Under the pieces are notes generated by a model that had not been told where the DNA came from, searched no databases, and saw nothing but the letters and a program-made list of their open reading frames with translations. From Mucilaginibacter segetis (GTDB taxonomy: Bacteria > Bacteroidota > Bacteroidia > Sphingobacteriales > Sphingobacteriaceae), in the NCBI RefSeq assembly GCF_016522075.1, contig NZ_JAEHFW010000002.1, forward strand, positions 1 to 64,000: a DNA stretch of 64,000 nt. The letters run 5' to 3'. Position numbers and translations under genes: made by a program. Of the stretch, positions 36,129 to 43,275 are shown in pieces; position 1 is the first letter of the stretch; each line of letters begins with the position of its first letter.

Positions 36129-37412
36129 ATGAACGAGATACAATATATTCCCGCAGCAGAGGCTTTGAAATGTGTAGCACCCGGTAACCGGGTATTAATC
36201 CATGGCAGCGCCGCTACGCCAGTTTGCCTGGTCGAAGCGCTACAGGCACGGCACCATGAACTGTATAATGTGGAGCTGGTGAGCATTACTACGCTGGGCG
36301 ATGTCAACTTCGACCACCCTGAACACCGCAAATCTTTTTTCTTCAACTCCTTATTTGTTTCAGCCGCAACCCAAAAGGTAGTGAACAGCGACGACGGGGA
36401 CTATGTGCCCATCTTTTTAAGCCAGATCCCGAAGCTTTTCAGAGAAAATATTTTACCGATCGATGTGGCCCTGATCCAGGTATCTCCGCCCGACGCCCAC
36501 GGTTACTGTTCACTGGGCACCTCGGTCGATATCGCCCGTGCTGCCGTTGACATGGCGACCTATGTGGTGGCACAGGTCAACCCTTTAATGCCCCGGACAC
36601 ATGGCGAAAGCTTTCTGCATATCAGCAATATCAATGCCATGGTTTGGCATTCCGCCGAATTGCCAGAGATAAACTATGACGCAGTGACCAACGCGGTCAC
36701 TGAAAAGATCGGCTACCATGTGGCTTCCCTGGTGGAAAATGGTGCTACCCTCCAATTGGGTATCGGCAGCATTCCGGACCAGGTCCTGAAAAACCTGACC
36801 ACGCACCAGCACCTGGGGATCCACACCGAAATGTTCTCCGACGGCATCATTCCGCTGATCCAGCGCGGCATCATCGATAATAGCTGTAAAAAGTTGAATG
36901 TCGGCCGCTCCGTGACCGCCTTTATTACCGGCACCCGCAAATTATACGATTATGTTAACGATAATCCTGGTATCCGTGTGATGGATATCAGCTACGTGAA
37001 CGACACCAGCGTGATCCGCCAGAACCCGAGAGTAACCGCGATCAACAGCGCCATAGAGATCGATTTGACCGGGCAGGTATGTTCCGATTCTATCGGTACC
37101 TTCCAGTATTCCGGGATCGGCGGCCAGATGGATTTTATCCGTGGTGCTTCGCTCTCTGCCGGCGGAAAGCCGATAATTGCACTACCATCACAGACTAATA
37201 AAGGGATAAGCCGCATTGTCCCTTTCCTGAAGGAAGGGGCGGGTGTGGTGACCACACGCGGACACGTACACTGGGTAGTGACCGAACACGGGATCATTAA
37301 CCTGTTTGGGAAAAACCTGAAGCAACGTGCCCAGGCGCTCATCCAACTGGCGCATCCTTACCACAGTGAAAATCTGGAACGAGCTTATTTTAACAGGTTT
37401 GAACATGCCTGA
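36129..37412 (+). CDS. acetyl-CoA hydrolase/transferase family protein
   Basis: 427 aa, two-domain CoA transferase of the 4-hydroxybutyrate/acetate-succinyl-CoA type. Markers: GSAATPVCLVEAL (about 23), GIGSIPDQVL (about 213), the catalytic Glu in HTEMFSDGI (about 236), and ALPSQTNKGISRIVP. It probably moves CoA between acetate and another acid, consistent with acetate overflow when respiration is limited. I use the ATG at 36129 (MNEIQYIPAAEAL), since the upstream ATG at 36084 would precede the -7 promoter element. The substrate is not certain. Confidence 0.88.
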   Translation: MNEIQYIPAAEALKCVAPGNRVLIHGSAATPVCLVEALQARHHELYNVELVSITTLGDVNFDHPEHRKSFFFNSLFVSAATQKVVNSDDGDYVPIFLSQIPKLFRENILPIDVALIQVSPPDAHGYCSLGTSVDIARAAVDMATYVVAQVNPLMPRTHGESFLHISNINAMVWHSAELPEINYDAVTNAVTEKIGYHVASLVENGATLQLGIGSIPDQVLKNLTTHQHLGIHTEMFSDGIIPLIQRGIIDNSCKKLNVGRSVTAFITGTRKLYDYVNDNPGIRVMDISYVNDTSVIRQNPRVTAINSAIEIDLTGQVCSDSIGTFQYSGIGGQMDFIRGASLSAGGKPIIALPSQTNKGISRIVPFLKEGAGVVTTRGHVHWVVTEHGIINLFGKNLKQRAQALIQLAHPYHSENLERAYFNRFEHA

Positions 37413-37435
37413 CAGCGCCTACTTGCTGAATAATT

Positions 37436-37561
37436 ATGAAAGAACTTGACCTACTCATCGTGTTGACCAATATTTTACCGGACCCGGTAGTGCTGCTTGA
37501 CGACCATGGGCAGATTCTTACGACTAATACACCTTCGGCGTTTTTGCCGGGAATGAATTAA
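37436..37561 (+). pseudogene. PAS-domain fragment, 41 codons
   Basis: An ATG at 37436 opens a frame to TAA at 37559-37561 reading MKELDLLIVLTNILPDPVVL then LDDHGQILTTNTPSAFLPG. This is the start of a PAS sensor domain (the ILPDPVVLLDDHGQIL pattern) cut short. It could be a relic of a sensor kinase lost from this position, or a real short peptide. No ribosome site better than background. Confidence 0.5.
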
Positions 37562-37569
37562 TGATGAAA

Positions 37570-37581
37570 TGATAAAGGTCA
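37570..37581. promoter_or_regulatory. FNR/FixK-type site TGATAAAGGTCA (distal of a tandem pair)
   Basis: Matches TGAY-N4-RTCA. Its centre (37575.5) is 55 bp from the -7-like GAGCTTTA (37627-37634) and 22 bp from the second site, two helical turns apart. Confidence 0.68.
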
Positions 37582-37591
37582 CCTAATTATA

Positions 37592-37603
37592 TGATTCCTG
37601 TCA
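37592..37603. promoter_or_regulatory. FNR/FixK-type site TGATTCCTGTCA (proximal of a tandem pair)
   Basis: Matches TGAY-N4-RTCA. Its centre (37597.5) is 33 bp from the same -7-like element at 37627-37634, so this promoter carries both positions used singly elsewhere. The gene starts at 37658. Confidence 0.7.
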
Positions 37604-37657
37604 TTCGATTACAGGTATCGGATTACGAGCTTTAGTGCAGCTAACAATGCATAAACT

Positions 37658-38074
37658 ATGGAACAAACCCACAGTATTTCCGCAAGATCCCTGCAATATT
37701 TCGTGATTGCCAAACGCTGGCGTGCCGACCTCGAATTTTTTAAGATGGAAGCCACCTTCCTTCGCCAGCTCCTGGACCGTTATATCAGCCGTCTGCAGGA
37801 TCATGACCATTTAGGCATCCTCACCGCCTGCGGCAACCTGCTTGACAGGCTGGAAGCTATGGAAGTAGATGACCTGCTGGCCGGACAATTGACCCAGCTG
37901 GAACTAATGGCGGAGGATATTATACCCGAGGACTCGGAATCCCTCGCCGCCACCCAGGTCAAACTGGAGTATTTTATAAGCAGCCTGGTCAAAGAGTTCC
38001 GCGCAGCGAAAGAACAGATCTATCGCCTGGTCCTGTCGGTAAGTACTCCTTTAACCCCAGAAGCCATGGCTTAA
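37658..38074 (+). CDS. unknown small helical protein (paralogue of 15568-15975)
   Basis: 138 aa, soluble, mostly helical, with acidic stretches (LELMAEDIIPEDSESL). Residues about 14-40 read QYFVIAKRWRADLEFFKMEA and TFLRQLLDRY, matching the pattern of the protein at 15568-15975. No domain recognised. Its promoter has two FNR-type sites in tandem, more than any other gene here, which implies strong low-oxygen expression. Terminated by a hairpin at 38109. Confidence 0.82.
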   Translation: MEQTHSISARSLQYFVIAKRWRADLEFFKMEATFLRQLLDRYISRLQDHDHLGILTACGNLLDRLEAMEVDDLLAGQLTQLELMAEDIIPEDSESLAATQVKLEYFISSLVKEFRAAKEQIYRLVLSVSTPLTPEAMA

Positions 38075-38108
38075 AATAGCTTTACCTCCCCCTAATTAAT
38101 ACCCTGAA

Positions 38109-38134
38109 AGACGCCGGCCAGCCCGGCGTTTTTG
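38109..38134 (+). terminator. terminator after the small helical protein gene
   Basis: Hairpin GACGCCGG ... CCGGCGT with a short CCAG loop, then TTTTTG. Follows the stop codon by 35 bp. Confidence 0.75.
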
Positions 38135-38238
38135 CTTGGATGGAATCGCTGTTCCGTGCGCTCCGTCAGCTTATTTCATGCGCTGCATCATTTTTTTGGT
38201 GAGGCATAAGCCTGAATTTTACTGAAAATTTATAGGTC

Positions 38239-39678
38239 ATGAAAAATAGGACGCGAATCATTTTATGGTACTTCTCCTGCCTGCTCCTGCTGGTTTCGCC
38301 GCGGGCGATGGCCACAGGTCTGGCTGCCGACAGCAGCCTGTCCGCAGAGATCAGGAACCAGCTGCAGGCAGGTGCGGTGAAGCAAAAGCTATATTTCCCT
38401 AAATCTGTGGCGCGCCTATATGCCGCCAATAACTTCAATGCCGTCTGGATCAAACCGCAGCGCGACAAAGGACCAGCCTGGCAGGCTCTGCTGATGATCG
38501 ACTGCGTGCTGCAGTTCGGACTTTCCCATGCCGATTACCATCCCGATGAATTGACCTATACCCAAATGCACGCAATGTTAGATACGCCCGGAAAGGTAAG
38601 TATTCCCTTACAGGCCCGTTACGATATATTATTAACCGATGCGATACTGAACCTGATGAATAACCTGCATTACGGTAAACTCAACCCGGAATTTCCGGCC
38701 AGCCGTATTGACGCCCTTACCGGCACAAAGTTCCAGGCTGACGCGGCCCTGTTAGCAGGAATGGGTCAAAAGGACCTGCTATCCGTGATCGCAGCGGCAC
38801 AGCCAGCCGATAAGTTATACCGTGCCATGCAATGGCGCATGCATATGCTGGAAGGCCAATTGCAAGGGGATTGCTACGAGATACCGGAAGCCGAGGTCCG
38901 CAAACTGGCCATCAATATGGAGCGCCTCCGCTGGTCCAATACCGGCGACAGCGTCTATATCCAGGTCAATATTCCATCTTACACCCTGATTTATCGTGCA
39001 CCGGATTCCCTCTACCGCTTTAAGGTTGTTGTAGGCAAACCCGAAACGCCAACCCCAACCCTGGTCAGCGCCATCACATACATGACCACCGCACCGGAAT
39101 GGAAGGTGCCCGCTAAGATCTTCGCCCGTGAACTTTTACCAAAGGCCAAAAAAGATACGGCCTTCCTGGAAAATAATCATTTGGCCATCTATGACCTGAA
39201 AGGAAATTTCGTGCAACCGACAGCGGCCAATCTTGCCCTCGTAAGTAAAACCCCGGCTATCTATTTCGCCCGCCAGTCCGCCGGCTGTGACAATGCCCTG
39301 GGACTGCTGGTGTTCCGCTTTGCCAACGCCTATGATATTTATTTGCACGATACACCGGAACAGGCATTGTTTAAACGGAAGGAACGTGCCTTCAGCCATG
39401 GCTGCATACGCGTAGAACAGGCCGAAAAACTGGGCAGCCTGCTGCTTAGCTATGATGGTGCAAAGGCGCGCACCGGTTTACTGCACCGCGATATAACTAC
39501 TTATACCAAACAGAATTTTGTCCTTAAAAAACCGGTGACCATCAAGATCACTTACCTGACCTGTATGATTAAAGACGGCGAATTGCAAGACTTTGGCGAC
39601 CCCTACCAGCTGGACCATAGCCTGGAAATGGCGATGTATGGCACAGACCTGCCACTAAGTACTAGCTTAAAAAAATAA
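38239..39678 (+). CDS. L,D-transpeptidase (YkuD family), exported
   Basis: 479 aa, secreted or periplasmic (signal MKNRTRIILWYFSCLLLLVSPRAMA). The N-terminal half has a YcbB-like scaffold domain (ALMIDCVLQFGLSHADYHPDELT). The YkuD catalytic domain is in the second half, with YLHDTPEQALF and SHGCIRVEQAE (His-Gly-Cys catalytic triad, about residues 393-405). It forms 3-3 cross-links in peptidoglycan. It lies in the block but no FNR-type site was found in its upstream 164 bp. Confidence 0.88.
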   Translation: MKNRTRIILWYFSCLLLLVSPRAMATGLAADSSLSAEIRNQLQAGAVKQKLYFPKSVARLYAANNFNAVWIKPQRDKGPAWQALLMIDCVLQFGLSHADYHPDELTYTQMHAMLDTPGKVSIPLQARYDILLTDAILNLMNNLHYGKLNPEFPASRIDALTGTKFQADAALLAGMGQKDLLSVIAAAQPADKLYRAMQWRMHMLEGQLQGDCYEIPEAEVRKLAINMERLRWSNTGDSVYIQVNIPSYTLIYRAPDSLYRFKVVVGKPETPTPTLVSAITYMTTAPEWKVPAKIFARELLPKAKKDTAFLENNHLAIYDLKGNFVQPTAANLALVSKTPAIYFARQSAGCDNALGLLVFRFANAYDIYLHDTPEQALFKRKERAFSHGCIRVEQAEKLGSLLLSYDGAKARTGLLHRDITTYTKQNFVLKKPVTIKITYLTCMIKDGELQDFGDPYQLDHSLEMAMYGTDLPLSTSLKK

Positions 39679-39799
39679 ATATGAGTTTAAGATAATGCTA
39701 CTCCGACTGAACTCCATGTTATTCCTGCCAATGATAACCATTGTGGCGCTATTATCAGAATCTTTAACATTTATCTGAGGATGAAATTTTTTCTATAGG

Positions 39800-39811
39800 T
39801 GACAACCATCA
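39800..39811. promoter_or_regulatory. FNR/FixK-type site TGACAACCATCA (PNPOx-like gene)
   Basis: Matches TGAY-N4-RTCA. Its centre (39805.5) is 56 bp from the perfect -7 element TAAATTTG (39858-39865). The gene starts at 39888. Confidence 0.8.
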
Positions 39812-39887
39812 TATTTAGCCTTATTGAGCGGTCATTTTTCCCGGCCCGCCTGCTGCCTAAATTTGAAGGTATTAACTCCTTAAAGCT

Positions 39888-40340
39888 ATGCTCGGAAAAC
39901 TTGATCAAACCCAAATGGAAAGCCTGCTGCTGCAGCAGGTGACCGGCCGGATCGGCTGTCATGCCGACGGCATAACCTATATCGTTCCTGTCAATTATGT
40001 CTACAGCGCTCCTTACGTTTATTGCCATTCCGCCAATGGGAAAAAAATAGAGATGATGCGCCGCAACCCGAATGTTTGTTTCCAGGTAGATGAGATCCGG
40101 TCCATCTTTCACTGGCAAAGTTTGGTAGCTTGGGGCACCTTTGAGGAGGTGACCGATGTCGTGGAATCAGAACGCCTGATGCAGGGCCTGATCCATCGCA
40201 TCATGCCTTTAGCGGATAGCCCCGGAGACCATCCTTCCCATGGGATCACCGAGAACGGTTACGACATTAGCAACTGTATAGACCTCATCATCTACAAGAT
40301 TCATATTGAAAAAATGACCGGCCGGTTCGAGCACAGTTAA
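39888..40340 (+). CDS. pyridoxamine 5'-phosphate oxidase-like flavoprotein
   Basis: 150 aa small flavin-binding split-barrel protein. Pattern VPVNYVYSAPYVYCHSANGKKIEMMRRNP with the strand-turn-helix is that of the PNPOx-like/nitroreductase group (NimA-related), which bind FMN or F420. No nim resistance claim can be made. The FNR-type site and position in the block suggest a redox role under low oxygen. Confidence 0.85.
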   Translation: MLGKLDQTQMESLLLQQVTGRIGCHADGITYIVPVNYVYSAPYVYCHSANGKKIEMMRRNPNVCFQVDEIRSIFHWQSLVAWGTFEEVTDVVESERLMQGLIHRIMPLADSPGDHPSHGITENGYDISNCIDLIIYKIHIEKMTGRFEHS

Positions 40341-40373
40341 ATTCTTTTACCTTCTCAAAACGGCTGCTATAGC

Positions 40374-40613
40374 AAATTCTCGCTGCCAGCGGCATGCTCA
40401 CCGGGGGACGCGTCTTAACCTACCTCAAAAGTTACCTGCCCGAGAAAAGAAACACTATCCTGCTGATCGGTTTCGAGGCGGAAGGTACGCGCGGACGCGC
40501 CCTGTTGAACCGTGCGCATGAGCTCAAAATTCACGACAAATATTACCCGGTCGTTGCCGGCATCCGCGAAATAGAAGGCTTGTCGGCACATGCCGACTTT
40601 CAGGTGGCGGCCG
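40374..40613 (+). pseudogene. fragment of a beta-CASP/metallo-beta-lactamase ribonuclease
   Basis: The frame at about 40374-40613 reads ILAASGMLTGGRVLTYLKSY then RNTILLIGFEAEGTRGRALL and ending EIEGLSAHAD. This is the C-terminal part of an MBL-fold exonuclease of the Ysh1/RNase J-like type, whose N-terminal metal-binding half is absent. An in-frame stop (TAG) precedes it at 40371-40373. It runs directly into an oppositely oriented response-regulator fragment, so this is a junction of broken genes. Confidence 0.75.
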
Positions 40614-40968
40614 ACACAGGCCAGTAAGGTTTGGTCATCAAAGGGCTTGATCAGGTAATCGTTGACACCGAGGTCGCTGGCTTTTTGAATATCCTTTCGC
40701 TCAGATTGCGCCGTAGAAAACACGAAAGGGGTGGCCTTAATTATTTGGGATCCTCCTTCAGCTCGGTAAAAACCTCATAGCCGCCCATGACCGGCATAAC
40801 CACATCACAAATGACCAGGTCGGGATTGATCAGGCGGCTCAGGGAGACACCCTGCGCGCCATCCGGAGCGGCGTAAATCTCATAGCCTTCCAGTTCAAGT
40901 AACTCGCTGGCGCATTCACGGATATTCGTATTATCTTCAATCAATAAGATGATAGGTTTCGCAGGCAT
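40614..40968 (-). pseudogene. frameshifted response-regulator receiver domain
   Basis: From an ATG at 40968 on the minus strand the frame reads MPAKPIILLIEDNTNIRECA ... VICDVVMPVMGGYEVFTEL and stops at 40741-40743 after EDPK. Eight bases later a second frame resumes as ATPFVFSTAQSERKDIQK ... NDYLIKPFDD, the rest of a receiver domain. One missing base restores a join (EDPK-LIK-ATPF). The C-terminus then runs into the MBL fragment. It resembles the receiver of the fused regulator. A sequencing error is possible. Confidence 0.7.
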
Positions 40969-41344
40969 AAGGGCTTTGGCTGTAAATCAAATAGTTACTA
41001 TAAGTTACAACTTCTGCGAATACAAATCAAAAAAAGTTTTTTAAGATTTTTGAAAGGGATTCAGGTGTGGCTTGCACAACTTGTTAACTGATTCGCGAAT
41101 ATTCTCCTGTTATTTAGCAACCCTGTTCGAGCCCATCGCGGAACCCTCTATGGGTCAAAGGCTTTTTGAAGGTTTTACCCCATTTTTGCTTGTAACACTT
41201 GGTTCCAGGTATATTAGCTCGGCGGCCTTGTTGAGCTTACCGGCTCGACATACCCATCCCACACTTAATACATTGATTATTCAAATATTCATAGTTAAAC
41301 AGTCAAAAATAGATGTGTAGCTTTGCAGGCTAAATAATAAACAC
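40969..41344. other. gene-free stretch marking the right edge of the low-oxygen block
   Basis: 376 bp without a convincing gene, AT-richer than the block to the left. Around 41125-41185 a GTTCGAGCCC and a GGTTTT run resemble tRNA-gene 3' flanks but no cloverleaf can be built. No FNR-type site was found here. The following regulator starts with a TTG codon at 41345. Confidence 0.4.
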
Positions 41345-42691
41345 TTGAATAAGGTTTTAATCATAGATGACGAGGAAAAAATCCGGACGCTGCTTTCGAG
41401 GATTATCAATTTAGAAGGTTTCGATGTCATGCAGGCTGCTGATATCAGAAGCGGCTTAAAAAAGCTGGAATCCTCTGATATTGATGTGGTCATCTGCGAT
41501 GTAAAGTTACCTGACGGCAACGGTATTGAAGCTATTACAACCATTAAAGGCAAATATCCTGCTACCGAAATTATTTTGCTTACCGCTTATGGCAACATTG
41601 CAGATGGCGTACAGGCAATCAAAAACGGTGCCTTTGATTATATTACCAAAGGAGATGACAACAATAAAATCATCCCGTTACTCTATAGAGCAATCGACAA
41701 GATTGCATTGGCGAAAAGGGTGCAGCACTTAGAAAAACAATTGAGCAATAAGTATTCTTTTGCTCACATTATTGGCAAGGCGAAATCATTTACTGTTGCT
41801 ATTGAGGCAGCGAAGAGAGTAGCGCCCACGGACGCAACGGTTTTGCTTACCGGAGAAACCGGGACTGGCAAAGAAGTTTTTGCACAGGCTACACATCATG
41901 CCAGCCGACGGGCTAAGGAAAATTTTATTGCCGTAAACTGTTCCGCTTTCAGTAAAGAATTGCTGGAAAATGAGCTGTTCGGTCATAAGGCTGGTGCTTT
42001 TACCGGGGCGATAAAAGATACTAAAGGCATTTTTGAGGAGGCTGATGGAGGAACCGTTTTTCTGGATGAGATTGGTGAAATGCCGATAGATTTGCAGGCA
42101 AAACTGTTAAGGGTACTGGAGACGGGCGAATTTCTTAAAGTGGGCGATAGCAAAGCCACGAAAACCAATGTACGCATTATTGCAGCAACGAATCGCGATC
42201 TGGAACAAGAGGTGAAAGCATGGAACTTCCGGGAAGATCTTTTCTACCGCATAGCAGTATTTCAAATCGCATTGCCGCCGTTAAAAGAACGTGTGGTGGA
42301 TATTGAGGCATTAGCTGAGCACTTTCTATACCTTTTTGCGTGTAAGACGAATAAAAAAATTACAGGCATGGCAAATTCTTACCTCGAAGCCTTGAAACAG
42401 CATGCCTGGAAAGGAAACATCAGGGAATTGAAGAATGTGATTGAACGTAGCGTGATCCTTACCGATGGCACAGAACTGACGGTAGACAGCCTGCCCCATG
42501 AGTTACAGCAACTTCAAACGGGTGCAGCAAAGGAAAAAATCCTTTCCACATTCCAACTGGCCAGTGCCGAAAAAATGCACATACAGAAGGTCATGAATTA
42601 TGCTAATGGCAATAAAACAGAAACTGCCAGGTTACTCAATATCGCCCTTACTACCCTTTATCGTAAATTAGAGGAGTATCAAATCAAATAG
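41345..42691 (+). CDS. sigma-54-dependent NtrC-family response regulator (kdp locus)
   Basis: 448 aa, three domains. Receiver (1-120) with acceptor Asp in [14 protein letters not shown] and Lys in YITKGD. AAA+ domain (about 140-370): [13 protein letters not shown], the sigma-54 contact loop GAFTGA ([12 protein letters not shown]), and Walker [13 protein letters not shown]-terminal Fis-type [24 protein letters not shown]. The start is TTG at 41345, because the receiver needs [12 protein letters not shown] and no ATG fits. It lies upstream of the kdp genes, whose promoter at 42836 is of the sigma-54 type, so it very likely activates them. Confidence 0.92.
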   Translation: MNKVLIIDDEEKIRTLLSRIINLEGFDVMQAADIRSGLKKLESSDIDVVICDVKLPDGNGIEAITTIKGKYPATEIILLTAYGNIADGVQAIKNGAFDYITKGDDNNKIIPLLYRAIDKIALAKRVQHLEKQLSNKYSFAHIIGKAKSFTVAIEAAKRVAPTDATVLLTGETGTGKEVFAQATHHASRRAKENFIAVNCSAFSKELLENELFGHKAGAFTGAIKDTKGIFEEADGGTVFLDEIGEMPIDLQAKLLRVLETGEFLKVGDSKATKTNVRIIAATNRDLEQEVKAWNFREDLFYRIAVFQIALPPLKERVVDIEALAEHFLYLFACKTNKKITGMANSYLEALKQHAWKGNIRELKNVIERSVILTDGTELTVDSLPHELQQLQTGAAKEKILSTFQLASAEKMHIQKVMNYANGNKTETARLLNIALTTLYRKLEEYQIK

Positions 42692-42706
42692 CCTATTTCT
42701 ATAGGC
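42691..42706. promoter_or_regulatory. inverted repeat GCCTAT-TTCT-ATAGGC, possible activator site
   Basis: A perfect 6-bp inverted repeat overlapping the regulator stop codon, and a partly similar GATAGGCC at about 42732-42739. It lies 130-145 bp upstream of the -24/-12 promoter, where sigma-54 activators typically bind, but it could equally be an RNA hairpin. Confidence 0.35.
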
Positions 42707-42742
42707 ATAAACTTTAGTACCCTTTCAAAACGATAGGCCTTA

Positions 42743-42770
42743 CCCTTTCATAATGAAAGGGTTTTTCTTT
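42743..42770 (+). terminator. terminator of the regulator gene
   Basis: Perfect hairpin CCCTTTCA-TAA-TGAAAGGG followed by TTTTTCTTTT. It separates the regulator transcript from the kdp promoter. Confidence 0.9.
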
Positions 42771-42835
42771 TGGCATTCAAATAGTTTTAATTTATAATAC
42801 TGATTGTCAATAGATTAAACGCAAGACAATAACAA

Positions 42836-42850
42836 TGGAACAACCCTTGC
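42836..42850 (+). promoter_or_regulatory. sigma-54 (-24/-12) promoter of the kdp operon
   Basis: TGGAACAACCCTTGC: GG and GC separated by exactly ten bases, matching TGGCAC-N5-TTGC at all but one conserved position. The first small ORF starts 29 bp after it. This links the NtrC-type regulator at 41345 to the kdp genes. Confidence 0.75.
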
Positions 42851-42878
42851 CATCTGATGCATAAAAACATGTAAAACG

Positions 42879-42959
42879 ATGGCAGCAATTCTCACCCTCT
42901 CCGGCACGGTGCTTTTCGCACTCCTTTTTTTAATCATTAACTCATTTGAAAAAATATGA
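42879..42959 (+). CDS. tiny membrane peptide upstream of kdpF
   Basis: 26 aa: MAAILTLSGTVLFALLFLII then NSFEKI. One hydrophobic helix and a polar end. It overlaps the kdpF start by 4 bp (ATGA), so the two are coupled. Similar small peptides precede Kdp genes in Bacteroidota. No function known. Confidence 0.65.
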   Translation: MAAILTLSGTVLFALLFLIINSFEKI

Positions 42960-43033
42960 TCGCATTATTCATTGTGGCCATAGCTGTATTTATGTATATG
43001 TGCTATGTGCTGGTCAAACCCGAAAGTTTTTAA
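42956..43033 (+). CDS. kdpF: KdpF-like small subunit of the potassium pump
   Basis: 25 aa: MIALFIVAIAVFMYMCYVLV then KPESF. One transmembrane helix ending in the (V/A)xP-E-x-F pattern of KdpF, a lipid-like peptide that stabilises the KdpABC complex. Begins inside the preceding ORF. Confidence 0.8.
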   Translation: MIALFIVAIAVFMYMCYVLVKPESF

Positions 43034-43049
43034 TCATGAAAATGGAGAA

Positions 43050-43136
43050 GTGACGGAAGCTGCTATCACCTTATATATCATGTTGCTGATGTTGTCGGTG
43101 TTCGGTTCTTTACTTCAAACTGAAACTCCTTTTTAA
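43050..43136 (+). CDS. tiny membrane peptide, GTG start
   Basis: 28 aa from GTG at 43050: MTEAAITLYIMLLMLSVFGS then LLQTETPF. One hydrophobic helix. A GGAGAAG sequence sits just ahead and serves as ribosome site. Fits the same small-membrane-protein pattern of the kdp leader; function unknown. Confidence 0.5.
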   Translation: MTEAAITLYIMLLMLSVFGSLLQTETPF

Positions 43137-43154
43137 ATTCTTAAAGATATAGTC

Positions 43155-43262
43155 ATGAAATCATTGCTCAAGGAAGTGGGAATATTCGTGTTGATCTTCC
43201 TGCTTATTTTCAGTTGGTTCAAGTTGTTCAACTGGCTGTTTTCTTTTATCCATTTATGCTAA
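43155..43262 (+). CDS. tiny membrane peptide directly before kdpA
   Basis: 35 aa: MKSLLKEVGIFVLIFLLIFS then WFKLFNWLFSFIHLC. An amphipathic/hydrophobic peptide with an ATG start, 13 bp before kdpA. Real coding status is likely because it is in tight operon spacing but I know no family. Confidence 0.6.
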   Translation: MKSLLKEVGIFVLIFLLIFSWFKLFNWLFSFIHLC

Positions 43263-43275
43263 AAAATAACAAAAT

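Noticed and set aside
40394..40627. Complete 77-aa gene
   Set aside because: The ATG is internal to the MBL ribonuclease sequence (ASGMLTGGRV), so this is a fragment, not a small gene.
41120..41190. tRNA-like 3' end near the right edge of the block
   Set aside because: GTTCGAGCCC and a T-rich run look like tRNA flanks, but no acceptor stem or anticodon arm can be built and it does not repeat the initiator tRNA end.
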